Assembly (NCBI RefSeq): GCF_014495685.1
Contig: NZ_JACTVI010000079.1
Location: forward strand, 1 to 37,008
Source: Streptomyces sp. TRM68367
GTDB lineage: Bacteria; Actinomycetota; Actinomycetes; Streptomycetales; Streptomycetaceae
Length of the DNA stretch: 37,008 nucleotides
Reading direction: 5' to 3'
How positions within the stretch are numbered: the stretch's first letter is position 1; every line of letters starts with the position of its first letter. A program made the translations under genes and the position numbers. Positions 25,194 to 33,017 of this stretch are shown piece after piece. The notes below the pieces were generated by a model that saw only the letters and a program-made list of their open reading frames with translations, searched no databases and was not told where the DNA came from.

Positions 25194-26470
25194 GAGGGAT
25201 GCGCAACAGGGCGGACAACAAGCGGGCCGAGCACGCCGCGCCCGCCGTCGAGGCCCGCCGGTCACGCCGCGGACCGGCCGTCACCCGGGTCGTGGAAAGC
25301 GGGGGCGCCGTCCTCCGGCGCAAGCTGAGCGCCGGCGAACTGGGCTCACTCCCGGTCGTCCTGGTCCTCGCCGCGGTCTGGATCACCTTCCAGTCCCTCA
25401 ACGAGAGCTTCCTCTCCCCACGGAACCTGTCCAATCTCAGCGTGGACATCGTGGGTACGGGCCTGATCGCGGTCGGCATCGTCTTCGTGCTGCTGCTAGG
25501 TGAGCTGGACCTGTCAGTCGGCTCGATCAGCGGCCTCGCGGCCGCCGTCTTCGCCGTTCTGAACGTGAACAACGGCGTGCCGGAATGGCTCGCCCTCATC
25601 ATCGCGGTACTCGCGGGCACCGTGGCGGGAACCGTCCAGGGCTTCTCCGTCGCCAAGACCCGCGTGCCGGCTTTCGTCGTCACCCTTGCGGGGCTGCTGA
25701 CCTGGAACGGGCTCATGCTCTACATCCTCGGGACCAGCGGCACCGTCAACCTCGACGAGAACGGCCTTGTCGCCAAGCTGACGAGCTATTACTTCACCAA
25801 CGACGCCGCCGCCTACGGCCTGGCGGCAGTCGGCACGGCCCTGGTCTTCCTCGTGCCCTACCAGGACAGGCGGCGCCGCAAGGCCGTGGGCATGCCACAC
25901 CGCTCGCTCCAAGGGATCGCGGTGCGCGCGGGAGTCCTCGCGGTGACCGCGTTCAGCGCCGCATACCTGCTGAACCGGTTCCAGGGGCTGCCGCTCGCCC
26001 TGCTGATCTTCCTCGTGGTGGTGGCCGGCCTCGACATCGTTCTGCGCCGCACGCACTACGGGCGGCAGGTCTACGCGCTCGGCGGCAGTGCCGAGGCGTC
26101 CCGTCGCGCCAGTCTCAGTGTGACGCGGGTGCAGACCGCGGTGCTCGCCGTCTCCGGCACCATGGCCGCGATCGGCGGCCTGTTCCTGGCCTCGCGCATC
26201 ACCTCGGTGAGTCAGGGGTCGGGCCCGGGCATCCTGCTGCTCAATGCCATCGCGGCGGCCGTCATCGGCGGCACCAGCCTGTTCGGAGGACGCGGTACGA
26301 CCTGGTCGGCGGTGCTCGGCATGCTGATCATCCAGTCGATCGCCTCGGGCATGGTGATCACGGACACTCCCACTGCCGTCCAGTTCATGATCACGGGCGG
26401 GGTGCTCTTCGCCGCCGTGATCATCGACGCACTGTCCCGACACTCGCAGGAGGCACATGGGCGGGCATGA
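25190..26470 (+). CDS. XylH-like sugar ABC transporter permease
   Basis: 426-aa BPD_transp_2 family permease forming the membrane channel of the importer. A basic 45-residue cytoplasmic tail precedes about ten hydrophobic segments, starting at LPVVLVLAAVWITF. Family marks are VFVLLLGELDLSVGSISGLA in the third segment and AVIGGTSLFGGRGT near the C-terminus. GTG 25190 overlaps the ATPase stop and implies coupled translation; ATG 25199 is an alternative. The central loop YQDRRRRKAVG is cytoplasmic by charge. With the two upstream genes it makes a complete binding protein-ATPase-permease set. Confidence 0.92.
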   Translation: MRGMRNRADNKRAEHAAPAVEARRSRRGPAVTRVVESGGAVLRRKLSAGELGSLPVVLVLAAVWITFQSLNESFLSPRNLSNLSVDIVGTGLIAVGIVFVLLLGELDLSVGSISGLAAAVFAVLNVNNGVPEWLALIIAVLAGTVAGTVQGFSVAKTRVPAFVVTLAGLLTWNGLMLYILGTSGTVNLDENGLVAKLTSYYFTNDAAAYGLAAVGTALVFLVPYQDRRRRKAVGMPHRSLQGIAVRAGVLAVTAFSAAYLLNRFQGLPLALLIFLVVVAGLDIVLRRTHYGRQVYALGGSAEASRRASLSVTRVQTAVLAVSGTMAAIGGLFLASRITSVSQGSGPGILLLNAIAAAVIGGTSLFGGRGTTWSAVLGMLIIQSIASGMVITDTPTAVQFMITGGVLFAAVIIDALSRHSQEAHGRA

Positions 26471-26585
26471 CAGGTCCATTCCCTTGACTCCTGCCCGGGT
26501 CAGCCGACTTCCACGAGGAATCACCACGCTCCGCTCACTGTTGTCGGGCATGGCAGCCCCTGCACCAATCCCAAGGAGACCGAGC

Positions 26586-26993
26586 GTGTACGGCGACTCA
26601 GCAACGATCCGCAAGATCCTCACCGAGCTCGGCGACACCTGGGCGATCGTGGGCCTGTCGTCGAACCAGCGTCGAGCCGCGTACGGAATCGCCGATGTGC
26701 TCCAGCGTTTCGGCAAGCGCATCGTGCCCGTGCACCCGAAGGCTGAGACGGTCCACGGTGAGAAGGGGTACCCCTCCCTGGAAGCGATCCCGTTCCAGGT
26801 CGACGTCGTCGACGTGTTCGTCAACAGCAGCCTCGCCGGCCCGATCGCCGACGAAGCCGCCGCCATCGGCGCCAAGGCCGTCTGGTACCAGCTCGGCGTC
26901 ATCGACGAGGCCGCGTACGAACGCACCCGCGCCGCCGGCCTCGACATGGTCATGGACCGCTGCCCGGCCATAGAAATTCCCCGCCTCGGATAG
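26586..26993 (+). CDS. CoA-binding domain protein (YccU-like)
   Basis: 135-aa single Rossmann-like CoA-binding domain. Seen: ILTELGDTWAIVGLSSNQRR, VHPKAETVHGEKGYPSLEAI, VDVVDVFVNSS and VMDRCPAIEIPRL, the standard YccU ending. GTG 26586 has AAGGAG at 7 nt. The frame is open upstream to 26457 but that part is leader. The 115-bp leader holds no obvious promoter, though TTGACT near 26489 could be a -35. Function in this family is unknown; it binds CoA derivatives in structural studies. It is probably independent of the transporter operon before it. Confidence 0.88.
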   Translation: MYGDSATIRKILTELGDTWAIVGLSSNQRRAAYGIADVLQRFGKRIVPVHPKAETVHGEKGYPSLEAIPFQVDVVDVFVNSSLAGPIADEAAAIGAKAVWYQLGVIDEAAYERTRAAGLDMVMDRCPAIEIPRLG

Positions 26994-27006
26994 AGAACTC
27001 CTGAAG

Positions 27007-27138
27007 CAATTCCCAGGAATTGACCGCAGACAAGTCAAGAATGTGGCAACCACCTTCAGCGGAATGGTGGTTGATTCCTACCCTGGGGCCTCTTGCTCGC
27101 CAGAGCATTCGCACGCTTTATGAGAGGCCCCTTAAATT
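27007..27138 (+). promoter_or_regulatory. Structured 5' leader of the APC permease
   Basis: Three perfect inverted repeats follow each other in an unusually AT-rich leader: CAATTCC/GGAATTG (27007-27022, 2-nt loop), CAACCACC/GGTGGTTG (27047-27073, 11-nt loop) and GGGGCCTCT/AGAGGCCCC (27085-27131, 29-nt loop). The last arm contains AGAGG, the only Shine-Dalgarno-like sequence before ATG 27139, so the hairpin could hide the start. The pattern is that of a riboswitch or attenuator. It matches no riboswitch class I can name. The first repeat could instead be the tail terminator of the CoA-binding gene. Confidence 0.5.
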
Positions 27139-27145
27139 ATGGTAA
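27041..27145 (+). CDS. Possible leader peptide with tandem Trp
   Basis: A 34-codon frame starts at ATG 27041 (MWQPPSAEWW) and ends at TAA 27143-27145, overlapping the permease ATG at 27139. It has Trp at positions 2, 9, 10 and 34, and includes a TTA codon (27137). It runs through the second and third hairpins, so translating it would open the arm carrying AGAGG. No clear Shine-Dalgarno precedes it and its codon use is not streptomycete-like. Chance is a real alternative. Confidence 0.25.
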   Translation: MWQPPSAEWWLIPTLGPLARQSIRTLYERPLKLW

Positions 27146-28779
27146 GCGTCGATCATGCAGTGCCGGAGGTCAAGGGGGGCCCGGGCAGACTGCGGCGGGA
27201 TGTCGGTCTGATCGGGCTCATGTGGGCGTCGGTCGGTTCCATCATCGGCTCGGGCTGGTTGTACGGCGCGGAAAAGGCCGTGACGTTGGCCGGTCCCGCG
27301 GCCATTATTTCCTGGGTGATCGGCGCGGCTGCGATCGTTGTACTGGCGCTGGTGCACGCGGAACTCGGCGGTATGTTCCCGGTCGCGGGCGGCACGGCGC
27401 GTTATCCGCACTACGCCTTCGGCGGTCTGGCCGGCATGTCCTTCGGCTGGTTCTCCTGGCTGCAGGCGGCGACCGTGGCGCCGATCGAGGTCGAGGCGAT
27501 GATCGGCTACGCCGGTCACTGGAGCTGGGCGCAGGGCTTCCAGCACCCCAAGGAAGGCACGCTGACGACCAGCGGGTTCATCGTCGCGGTCGTCCTGATG
27601 GCCGTGTTCGTCGTCATCAACTTCCTCGGGGTGCGGGTCCTGGCGCACACCAACAGCGCCGCCACGTGGTGGAAGGTCGCGGTACCGCTGGCCGCGATCT
27701 TCATCATCGCGGTCGGCAACTTCCATCCGGGCAACTTCACCGTGCACGGGTTCGCCCCGTTCGGCGCCAAGGGCGTGCTCAGCGCGATCAGTTCCAGCGG
27801 CATCATCTTCGCGTTGCTGGGTTTCGAGCAGGCGATCCAGCTGGCCGGCGAGAGCCGCGACCCCCAGCGCGACCTGCCGCGCGCGACGCTCGGTTCGGTG
27901 GCCATCGGCGCGGTCATCTACGTCCTGCTCCAGATCGTGTTCATCGCGGCGCTGCCGCTGAGCTCCTTCGCGCACGGCTGGGCCAAGCTCGACTACCCCG
28001 GGATCAGCGGGCCTTGGGCGGGCCTGGCCACCCTGCTGGGCCTGGGCTGGCTGGGCGTCGTGCTGTACCTGGACGCGGTGGTCTCTCCCGGCGGCACCGG
28101 CCTGATCTACACCACCGCGACCTCCCGCGTCTCCTACGGCCTGGCCCGCAACGGCTACGCGCCGAAGGTGTTCACCCGCACCGGCGGGCGCGGTGTGCCG
28201 TGGTTCGGGCTGCTCGTGTCCTTCGTGACCGGCGTGGTCTGCTTCCTGCCCTTCCCGAGCTGGCAGCAGCTGGTCAGCTTCATCACCTCGGCGAGCGTGC
28301 TGATGTACGCGGGCGCGCCGCTGGCGTACGGCGTCTTCGCCGACCGGCTGCCGCACCGCGAGCGTCCGTACCGCCTGCCCGGCGGCAAGGTGGTCTCCCC
28401 GCTGTCGTTCGTGGTGGCGAACCTCATCATCTACTGGTCCACCTGGCAGACTCTGTGGCGGCTCGGCGTGGCGATCGTCCTGGGCTACGTCCTGCTCGGC
28501 GGATACGCCTACTACGCCACCCGCAGAGGCCTGCCGGACGCGCCCCGGCTGGACTGGAAGGCGGCCCGGTGGCTGCCGTTCTATCTGGTCGGCATGGGCG
28601 TCATCTCCTGGCAGGGCAGCTTCGGCGGCCAGAACCACATCGGACTGTGGTGGGACATCCTGATCGTCGCCGCCTTCTCCCTGGTCGTCTACTACTGGGC
28701 GAAGGCCTCGGCGTCCCCGTCCGAGGAGATCGAACGCAGCATCGATGACGCAGTTGTCGCGGACATGCCCATGCACTGA
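27139..28779 (+). CDS. APC-superfamily permease
   Basis: 546-aa membrane transporter with about 12 hydrophobic segments. The first segment carries the APC substrate motif LMWASVGSIIGSGWLYGAEKA (unwound Gly-rich helix), and the sixth region has FALLGFEQAIQLAGESRDPQRDLPRA, another APC hallmark. The C-terminal 30 residues are polar. APC members move amino acids, polyamines or related organic acids with protons. ATG 27139 is chosen; the hairpin described upstream may mask its ribosome-binding site. The PobA gene starts 22 bp after the stop, so the pair is probably an operon and an aromatic acid is a possible substrate. Confidence 0.88.
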   Translation: MVSVDHAVPEVKGGPGRLRRDVGLIGLMWASVGSIIGSGWLYGAEKAVTLAGPAAIISWVIGAAAIVVLALVHAELGGMFPVAGGTARYPHYAFGGLAGMSFGWFSWLQAATVAPIEVEAMIGYAGHWSWAQGFQHPKEGTLTTSGFIVAVVLMAVFVVINFLGVRVLAHTNSAATWWKVAVPLAAIFIIAVGNFHPGNFTVHGFAPFGAKGVLSAISSSGIIFALLGFEQAIQLAGESRDPQRDLPRATLGSVAIGAVIYVLLQIVFIAALPLSSFAHGWAKLDYPGISGPWAGLATLLGLGWLGVVLYLDAVVSPGGTGLIYTTATSRVSYGLARNGYAPKVFTRTGGRGVPWFGLLVSFVTGVVCFLPFPSWQQLVSFITSASVLMYAGAPLAYGVFADRLPHRERPYRLPGGKVVSPLSFVVANLIIYWSTWQTLWRLGVAIVLGYVLLGGYAYYATRRGLPDAPRLDWKAARWLPFYLVGMGVISWQGSFGGQNHIGLWWDILIVAAFSLVVYYWAKASASPSEEIERSIDDAVVADMPMH

Positions 28780-28801
28780 CCCGCTCCGCCACAATAAGCC
28801 G

Positions 28802-30022
28802 GTGACCACCAGCTCCCACCCCAGACCCGGCGCTCCACGACGCTTTCCCGTCATCGTCGTGGGCGCCGGGCCCGCCGGGCTGACCATCGGAAACATCCTG
28901 CGGGCCGCCTCCGTGGACTGCCTGGTCCTGGAGACCGAGACCCGGGACTTCATCGAACAGCGGCCCCGGGCCGGGGTCATCGAGGAGTGGGCCGTACGCG
29001 GCCTGGAGAAGCGCGGCCTCGCCCGGAACCTGCTGGACCAAGCGCAGTTGCACTCCGCGTGCGAGTTCCGCTTCGGCGGGGAGCGGTACCGGTTCTCCTA
29101 CGGCGAGCTGACGGGGAACCATCACTTCATCTACCCACAGCCGCTGCTCGTGACGGACCTGGTGCGCGAGTACGCCGACGCGCGCGCCGGACAGATCCGG
29201 TTCGGCGTACGGGACGTACGGGTGCACGACCTGGACACCGACCGGCCCTCGGTGTCGTACACCTGTCCCGAGACGGGTCAACGGGAGCTGGTGCACTGCG
29301 GCTTCGTGGCCGGGTGCGACGGGGCGCGCGGGGTGGCGCGGGACGCGATCCCGGCCGGGCGGGTCCGGATCGCGCGGCACGACTACGGCATCGGCTGGCT
29401 GGCGATGCTGGCCGAGGCGCCGCAGTCCGCGGACACCGTGCTGTTCGGCTGCCACCCAAACGGCTTCGCCGGCCACATGGCCCGCAGCCCGGAGGTGACC
29501 CGCTACTACCTGCAGTGCCCGCCGGCCGAGGACCCGGAGAACTGGTCGCACGACAGGGTCTGGGCGGAACTGCAGCAGCGGCTCGGGGCGGCCGGTGCTC
29601 CGCCGCTGACGGAGGGGCGGCTGATCGAGAAGCGCGTGCTGGACATGCACGACTACGTCGTCGAGCCGATGGCGTTCGGGCGGCTCTTCCTGGCCGGTGA
29701 CGCGGCGCACCTGATCGCGCCGATCGGCGCCAAGGGTATGAACCTCGCGCTGCACGACGCCTTCCTGCTCGGCGACGCGCTGGTCGCGTACCTCCGCACG
29801 GGCGAGGTCAGCGGGTTGAACGGCTATTCGGAGACGGCACTGCGGCGGGTGTGGGACTACCAGGAGTTCTCGCAGTGGCTGTCCGAGCTGTACCACGGCA
29901 CCGCGTCGGGCGATCCGTTCCGCGTGGGCACCACGCTGGCCCGGCTGCGCCGCCTGTTCACCTCGCCGAAGGCCGCGACCGCGTTCGCGGAGCAGTACCT
30001 GGGGACGGCGGCCCAGTACTGA
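28802..30022 (+). CDS. pobA: 4-hydroxybenzoate 3-monooxygenase (PobA-type)
   Basis: 406-aa FAD-dependent aromatic hydroxylase that converts 4-hydroxybenzoate to protocatechuate with NADPH and oxygen. The FAD-binding start is VIVVGAGPAGLTIGNILR, followed by RPRAGVIEEWAVRGLEKRGL, YPQPLLVTDLV and the second FAD motif LAGDAAHLIAPIGAKGMNLALHDA. These blocks and the length match PobA rather than salicylate or 2-polyprenyl hydroxylases. GTG 28802 gives a typical start. No protocatechuate ring-cleavage (pca) genes are in the window. Other para-hydroxy aromatic substrates cannot be excluded. Confidence 0.9.
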   Translation: MTTSSHPRPGAPRRFPVIVVGAGPAGLTIGNILRAASVDCLVLETETRDFIEQRPRAGVIEEWAVRGLEKRGLARNLLDQAQLHSACEFRFGGERYRFSYGELTGNHHFIYPQPLLVTDLVREYADARAGQIRFGVRDVRVHDLDTDRPSVSYTCPETGQRELVHCGFVAGCDGARGVARDAIPAGRVRIARHDYGIGWLAMLAEAPQSADTVLFGCHPNGFAGHMARSPEVTRYYLQCPPAEDPENWSHDRVWAELQQRLGAAGAPPLTEGRLIEKRVLDMHDYVVEPMAFGRLFLAGDAAHLIAPIGAKGMNLALHDAFLLGDALVAYLRTGEVSGLNGYSETALRRVWDYQEFSQWLSELYHGTASGDPFRVGTTLARLRRLFTSPKAATAFAEQYLGTAAQY

Positions 30023-30028
30023 GACACA

Positions 30029-30050
30029 AGGGGCCGGCCCTGGGCCCTGA
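30029..30050. terminator. Possible bidirectional terminator
   Basis: The palindrome GGGCCGGCCC (30031-30040) with a following GGGCCC lies in the 32-bp gap between the convergent pobA and arsR-type stops. The stem is short and has no U tract. Confidence 0.3.
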
Positions 30051-30054
30051 CCGG

Positions 30055-30414
30055 TCAGTCGTGAACGGGGCGGTCACTGAGCCGGTGGTCGGCCACGTTC
30101 AGGGCCTCGTCCACCAGGCGGCGCAGATGGCCGTCGCGCAGTGCGTAGATCACCCGACGGCCCTCCTTGCGCGTGCTCACCAACCCCGCGAGCCGCAGCC
30201 GCGCCAGATGCTGGCTGACCGCGGGCCGCGCCGCCCCGCACACCTCGGTGAGCGTCGTGACATCGGCCTCGCCGCCCCTCAGGGCGTGCAGCAGCGTGAG
30301 CCGGGTGCGGTCGCCGAGCAGGGCGAGGAGTTCCGCGGCAAGCGCGAGCTGCTCCTCGCTCGGGGTGCGCGGGTGCACGTCGTGCGCAGGTGATAGGTGC
30401 ATGCGTGCGCTCAT
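30055..30414 (-). CDS. ArsR-family metal-responsive repressor
   Basis: 119-aa winged-helix regulator of the ArsR/SmtB family. The recognition region is LLALLGDRTRLTLLHALRGGEADVTTL then ARPAVSQHLARLRLAGLVSTRKEGRRVIYAL. The C-terminus DGHLRRLVDEALNVADHR carries the His and Asp pattern of alpha-5 zinc-type sensors (DxH...H). ATG 30414 is chosen because a -10 hexamer ends 6 bp before it, which implies a leaderless message; ATG 30402 is the alternative. It diverges from the CDF exporter and should repress both genes until zinc or a similar metal binds. Confidence 0.9.
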   Translation of the reverse strand: MSARMHLSPAHDVHPRTPSEEQLALAAELLALLGDRTRLTLLHALRGGEADVTTLTEVCGAARPAVSQHLARLRLAGLVSTRKEGRRVIYALRDGHLRRLVDEALNVADHRLSDRPVHD

Positions 30415-30449
30415 ACGCACATAATGGCGTCGTGGGCGGCGCGCGTCCA
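30405..30449 (-). promoter_or_regulatory. Leaderless promoter and operator of the ArsR gene
   Basis: On the minus strand, TGGACG (30444-30449) and CATTAT (30421-30426) are 17 bp apart, and the ATG begins 6 nt after the -10. The inverted repeat GTGCG-CTCATA-CGCAC (30405-30420) covers the expected transcription start and start codon. The position suits autorepression. Confidence 0.45.
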
Positions 30450-30476
30450 CCTTCGCGCAGCGGAAGGGGCAACGAC

Positions 30477-31799
30477 GTGAGCGACGGGCACGCGGAGCGG
30501 GACGACCGCAGGCAGTCGCATGCCGACGGGCAGCGGCACGAGGATGCACACGGGCACGGGCATGCACACGGGCCGGACGACAAGCCTGCGAACGTCGACG
30601 GGCATGGGGACGGGCTCGGTCACAAGCCCGGGCCCGACCATGAGCACGGGCACGCGCTCGACCGCAAGCGCCCGCACGAGCACGAGCAAGGGCACATGCT
30701 CGGCCATAAGCACCCGCACAACCACGAGCAGGGGCACATGCTCGGCCATAAGCACCCGCACTCGCACCCGCCCAAGCACGACCACGCGCACCCCCACTCA
30801 CATCCCGGCCCCTCCCCCACCGGCCTGCGTCACCGCCTCGCCCACCTCCTCACTCCCCACTCCCATGAGACCGCCGACAAGCTCGACTCCGCGCTGGAGT
30901 CCTCGGCCCGTGGGCTGCGCGCGCTGTGGGTCTCGCTGGCCGTGCTGGGGGCGACGGCGCTGGCGCAGGCGGTCGTGGTGGTCGCGTCCGGGTCGGTGGC
31001 GCTGCTCGGTGACACGGTGCACAACACGGCGGACGCGCTGACCGCCGTACCGCTCGGGATCGCCTTCCTGCTCGGGCGCCGCGCGGCCACGCGCCGCTTC
31101 ACCTACGGCTACGGCCGGGCCGAGGACCTGGCGGGCATCGTGATCGTGCTGACGATCGCCGCGTCGGCGGCCTTCGCGGCGTGGACGGCGTTCGACCGGC
31201 TCCTGAACCCCCGTCCCGTCGCGCACCTCCCGGCGGTCGCCGTGGCCGCGCTCGTCGGTTTCGCGGGCAACGAGTGGGTGGCCCGGTACCGGATCCGGGT
31301 CGGCCGGGATATCGGCTCGGCCGCACTGGTCGCCGACGGCCTGCACGCCCGTACGGACGGGTTCACGTCCCTTGCCGTGCTGCTGAGCGCGGGCGGCGCG
31401 GCGCTGGGGTGGCAACTGGCGGACCCGGTCGTGGGATTGGCGATCACCGCCGCGATCGCGCTGGTGCTGCGGGACGCGGCGCGGGAGGTGTTCCGACGGG
31501 TGATGGACGCGGTGGACCCGGCCCTGGTGGACCGGGCCGAGCGGGCGCTGAAGGAGGTGCCCGGCGTGCGGGACGTCGGCGAGCTGCGGCTGCGCTGGAT
31601 CGGGCACCGGCTGCGCGCCGAGGTGGCGGTCGTCGTGGACGGCGACGTGACGGTACGCCGGGCCCACGCGATCGCCGTCGACGCCGAACACGCCCTGCTG
31701 CACGCCGTGCCCCGCCTCACCGCGGCCCTGGTCCACGCCGACCCGGCCCCGGCACCGGGCGAGACGGACCCCCATCTGGTACTGGCCCACCACTCCTGA
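30477..31799 (+). CDS. CDF-family divalent metal cation exporter with His-rich N-terminus
   Basis: 440-aa cation diffusion facilitator that exports zinc-like metals in exchange for protons. The first 120 residues are cytoplasmic and extremely His-rich, including two 14-residue repeats (HEQGHMLGHKHPHN and HEQGHMLGHKHPHS). Six membrane segments follow from about residue 145. Metal-site marks are LLGDTVHNTADALTA in the second segment (HxxxD) and LVADGLHARTDGFTSL in the fifth (DxxxD-like with His). The C-terminal domain (VPGVRDVGELRLRWIG) is the usual regulatory ferredoxin-like dimer. GTG 30477 has GAAGGGG at 7 nt. It diverges from the ArsR gene and its stop is 3 bp from that of the convergent YbaK gene. 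Confidence 0.92.
   Translation: MSDGHAERDDRRQSHADGQRHEDAHGHGHAHGPDDKPANVDGHGDGLGHKPGPDHEHGHALDRKRPHEHEQGHMLGHKHPHNHEQGHMLGHKHPHSHPPKHDHAHPHSHPGPSPTGLRHRLAHLLTPHSHETADKLDSALESSARGLRALWVSLAVLGATALAQAVVVVASGSVALLGDTVHNTADALTAVPLGIAFLLGRRAATRRFTYGYGRAEDLAGIVIVLTIAASAAFAAWTAFDRLLNPRPVAHLPAVAVAALVGFAGNEWVARYRIRVGRDIGSAALVADGLHARTDGFTSLAVLLSAGGAALGWQLADPVVGLAITAAIALVLRDAAREVFRRVMDAVDPALVDRAERALKEVPGVRDVGELRLRWIGHRLRAEVAVVVDGDVTVRRAHAIAVDAEHALLHAVPRLTAALVHADPAPAPGETDPHLVLAHHS
30681..30764 (+). repeat. Two tandem 42-bp units in the His-rich region
   Basis: The units begin at 30681 and 30723, each starting CACGAGCA, and differ at only a few bases. They encode the 14-residue His repeats, so copy number change would alter metal-binding capacity without shifting the frame. 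Confidence 0.85.
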
Positions 31800-31802
31800 G
31801 AG

Positions 31803-32366
31803 TCAGGCGGCCGGGATCCCCAGCCCCTCCAGCACCACCGCCCCCGGCAGCTCCGCGAACGCCTTGCCCGGGACCAGCAGCTTGCCGCGCCGGCGTCCGC
31901 TGCCGACGAGCACGTAGGGCAGGTCGACGACGGCCGGGTCCACCAACACGGGCCAGCCGCCCGGCAGTCCGACGGGGGTGACGCCGCCGTACTCCATGCC
32001 GGTCTCCCCCGTCGCCGTGTCCATCGGAGCGAACGAGGCCTTGCGGACGCCGAGTTGGCGGCGCACGGCACCGTTGACATCGACACGGGCGGTGGAAAGC
32101 ACGACGCATGCGGCGAGCGTCGTCTCACCGGCCCGCTTGCCCGCGACGACGACGCAGTTTGCGGACCGTTCGAGCAGCTCCTGGCCGTAGTGCTCGACGA
32201 AGACGGCGGTGTCGGCCCACCGCGGGTCGGTGTCGACGTAGACGATCTGGTCGGCGGGGACGCTGCCGCTCCAGTCGCGTACGGCGTCGGCGACCGGGCC
32301 GGTCAGCTCGTCGAGGCAGTCGGGGGCGGGCCGGGCGTTGTCGAAGTGTCCGATGGGTGCGTGCAT
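31803..32366 (-). CDS. YbaK/EbsC-type aminoacyl-tRNA deacylase
   Basis: 187-aa cytoplasmic protein with the YbaK/ProX editing fold, which hydrolyses mischarged tRNA such as Cys- or Ala-tRNAPro. The conserved Lys lies in VVVAGKRAGETTLAACVV, followed by LGVRKASFAPMDTATGETGMEYGGVTPVGLP, where GGVTPVG is the family's loop. It lies between the CDF gene (convergent, 3-bp gap) and the XRE-cupin gene (same strand, 34-bp gap). The exact editing substrate is not readable. Confidence 0.88.
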   Translation of the reverse strand: MHAPIGHFDNARPAPDCLDELTGPVADAVRDWSGSVPADQIVYVDTDPRWADTAVFVEHYGQELLERSANCVVVAGKRAGETTLAACVVLSTARVDVNGAVRRQLGVRKASFAPMDTATGETGMEYGGVTPVGLPGGWPVLVDPAVVDLPYVLVGSGRRRGKLLVPGKAFAELPGAVVLEGLGIPAA

Positions 32367-32400
32367 GGCCGCACGTTAGCAACACCGCGCGGACGGCGGT

Positions 32401-32973
32401 TCAGGGAACGGGTGGCACCGAGACGGCCATCACCATCTCCATCGGCACGTCCCCGGTGTTGCCGTACGTGTGCGGGGTGTTGGCCTCGAAGGAGACGCTC
32501 GCGCCCGCCGGGACGCGGTACTCCACGCCGTCGACGGTCAGCGTCAGCTCGCCCGTGCTGACGTGGAGGAGTTCGACCGTGCCGGCGGGGTGCGGGTCCG
32601 AGGCGCTGCTCTCGCCGGGCATCAGCCGCCAGTTCCACAGCTCCAGCGGCCCGGGCGCCTCGGTGCCCGCGAGCAGCAGGTTGTAGCTGCCGGCATCGGT
32701 GTGCCACAGCCGTACGGCCTGCTCGGCGGGGACGATACGGACCTTGGGGGCCTGCTCGTAGTCCAGCAGCGTGGTGATGCTGACGCCGAGCGCGTCGCCG
32801 ATCTTGACGACCGTCCCGATGCTGGGGTTCGTCCGGGCCTGCTCGATCTGGATGAGCATGCCGCGGCTGACTCCGGCGCGCGCGGCGAGCACGTCCAGCG
32901 TGAAGCCCCGCACCGCCCGCCAGTGCTTGACGTTGCGCGCCAGGGACTGGGTCAGCAAGTCGAGGTCCGACAC
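32401..32973 (-). CDS. XRE-family regulator with cupin domain
   Basis: 190-aa regulator. The N-terminal HTH (about residues 10-65) reads GFTLDVLAARAGVSRGMLIQIEQ then PSIGTVVKIGDALGVSI. A RmlC-like cupin domain at residues 110-185 carries DPHPAGTVELLHVSTGELTLTV and ANTPHTYGNTG, with metal-type His and Glu. Such regulators bind small ligands and usually control an adjacent transporter or degradation gene. GTG 32973 is given. The divergent EamA exporter is 98 bp away, with an inverted repeat between. Confidence 0.92.
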   Translation of the reverse strand: MSDLDLLTQSLARNVKHWRAVRGFTLDVLAARAGVSRGMLIQIEQARTNPSIGTVVKIGDALGVSITTLLDYEQAPKVRIVPAEQAVRLWHTDAGSYNLLLAGTEAPGPLELWNWRLMPGESSASDPHPAGTVELLHVSTGELTLTVDGVEYRVPAGASVSFEANTPHTYGNTGDVPMEMVMAVSVPPVP

Positions 32974-32999
32974 ATTCCGTCCAATATTTTGAATGACAG

Positions 33000-33017
33000 A
33001 GTTCAGTACGTTGAACT
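33000..33017. promoter_or_regulatory. Candidate operator between XRE-cupin and EamA genes
   Basis: AGTTCA (33000-33005) and TGAACT (33012-33017) are perfect inverted half-sites around GTACGT. A further TTGAAT at 32989-32994 lies 5 bp upstream and may be the EamA -35. Location between divergent regulator and transporter supports autoregulation plus control of export. Confidence 0.5.

Noticed and set aside
30681..30764. Tandem repeats as a CRISPR array
   Set aside because: Two adjacent in-frame units without spacers inside a coding region.
30411..30820. Val- and Cys-rich frames opposite the His-rich CDF region
   Set aside because: They are reverse translations of the His repeats and have no independent support.
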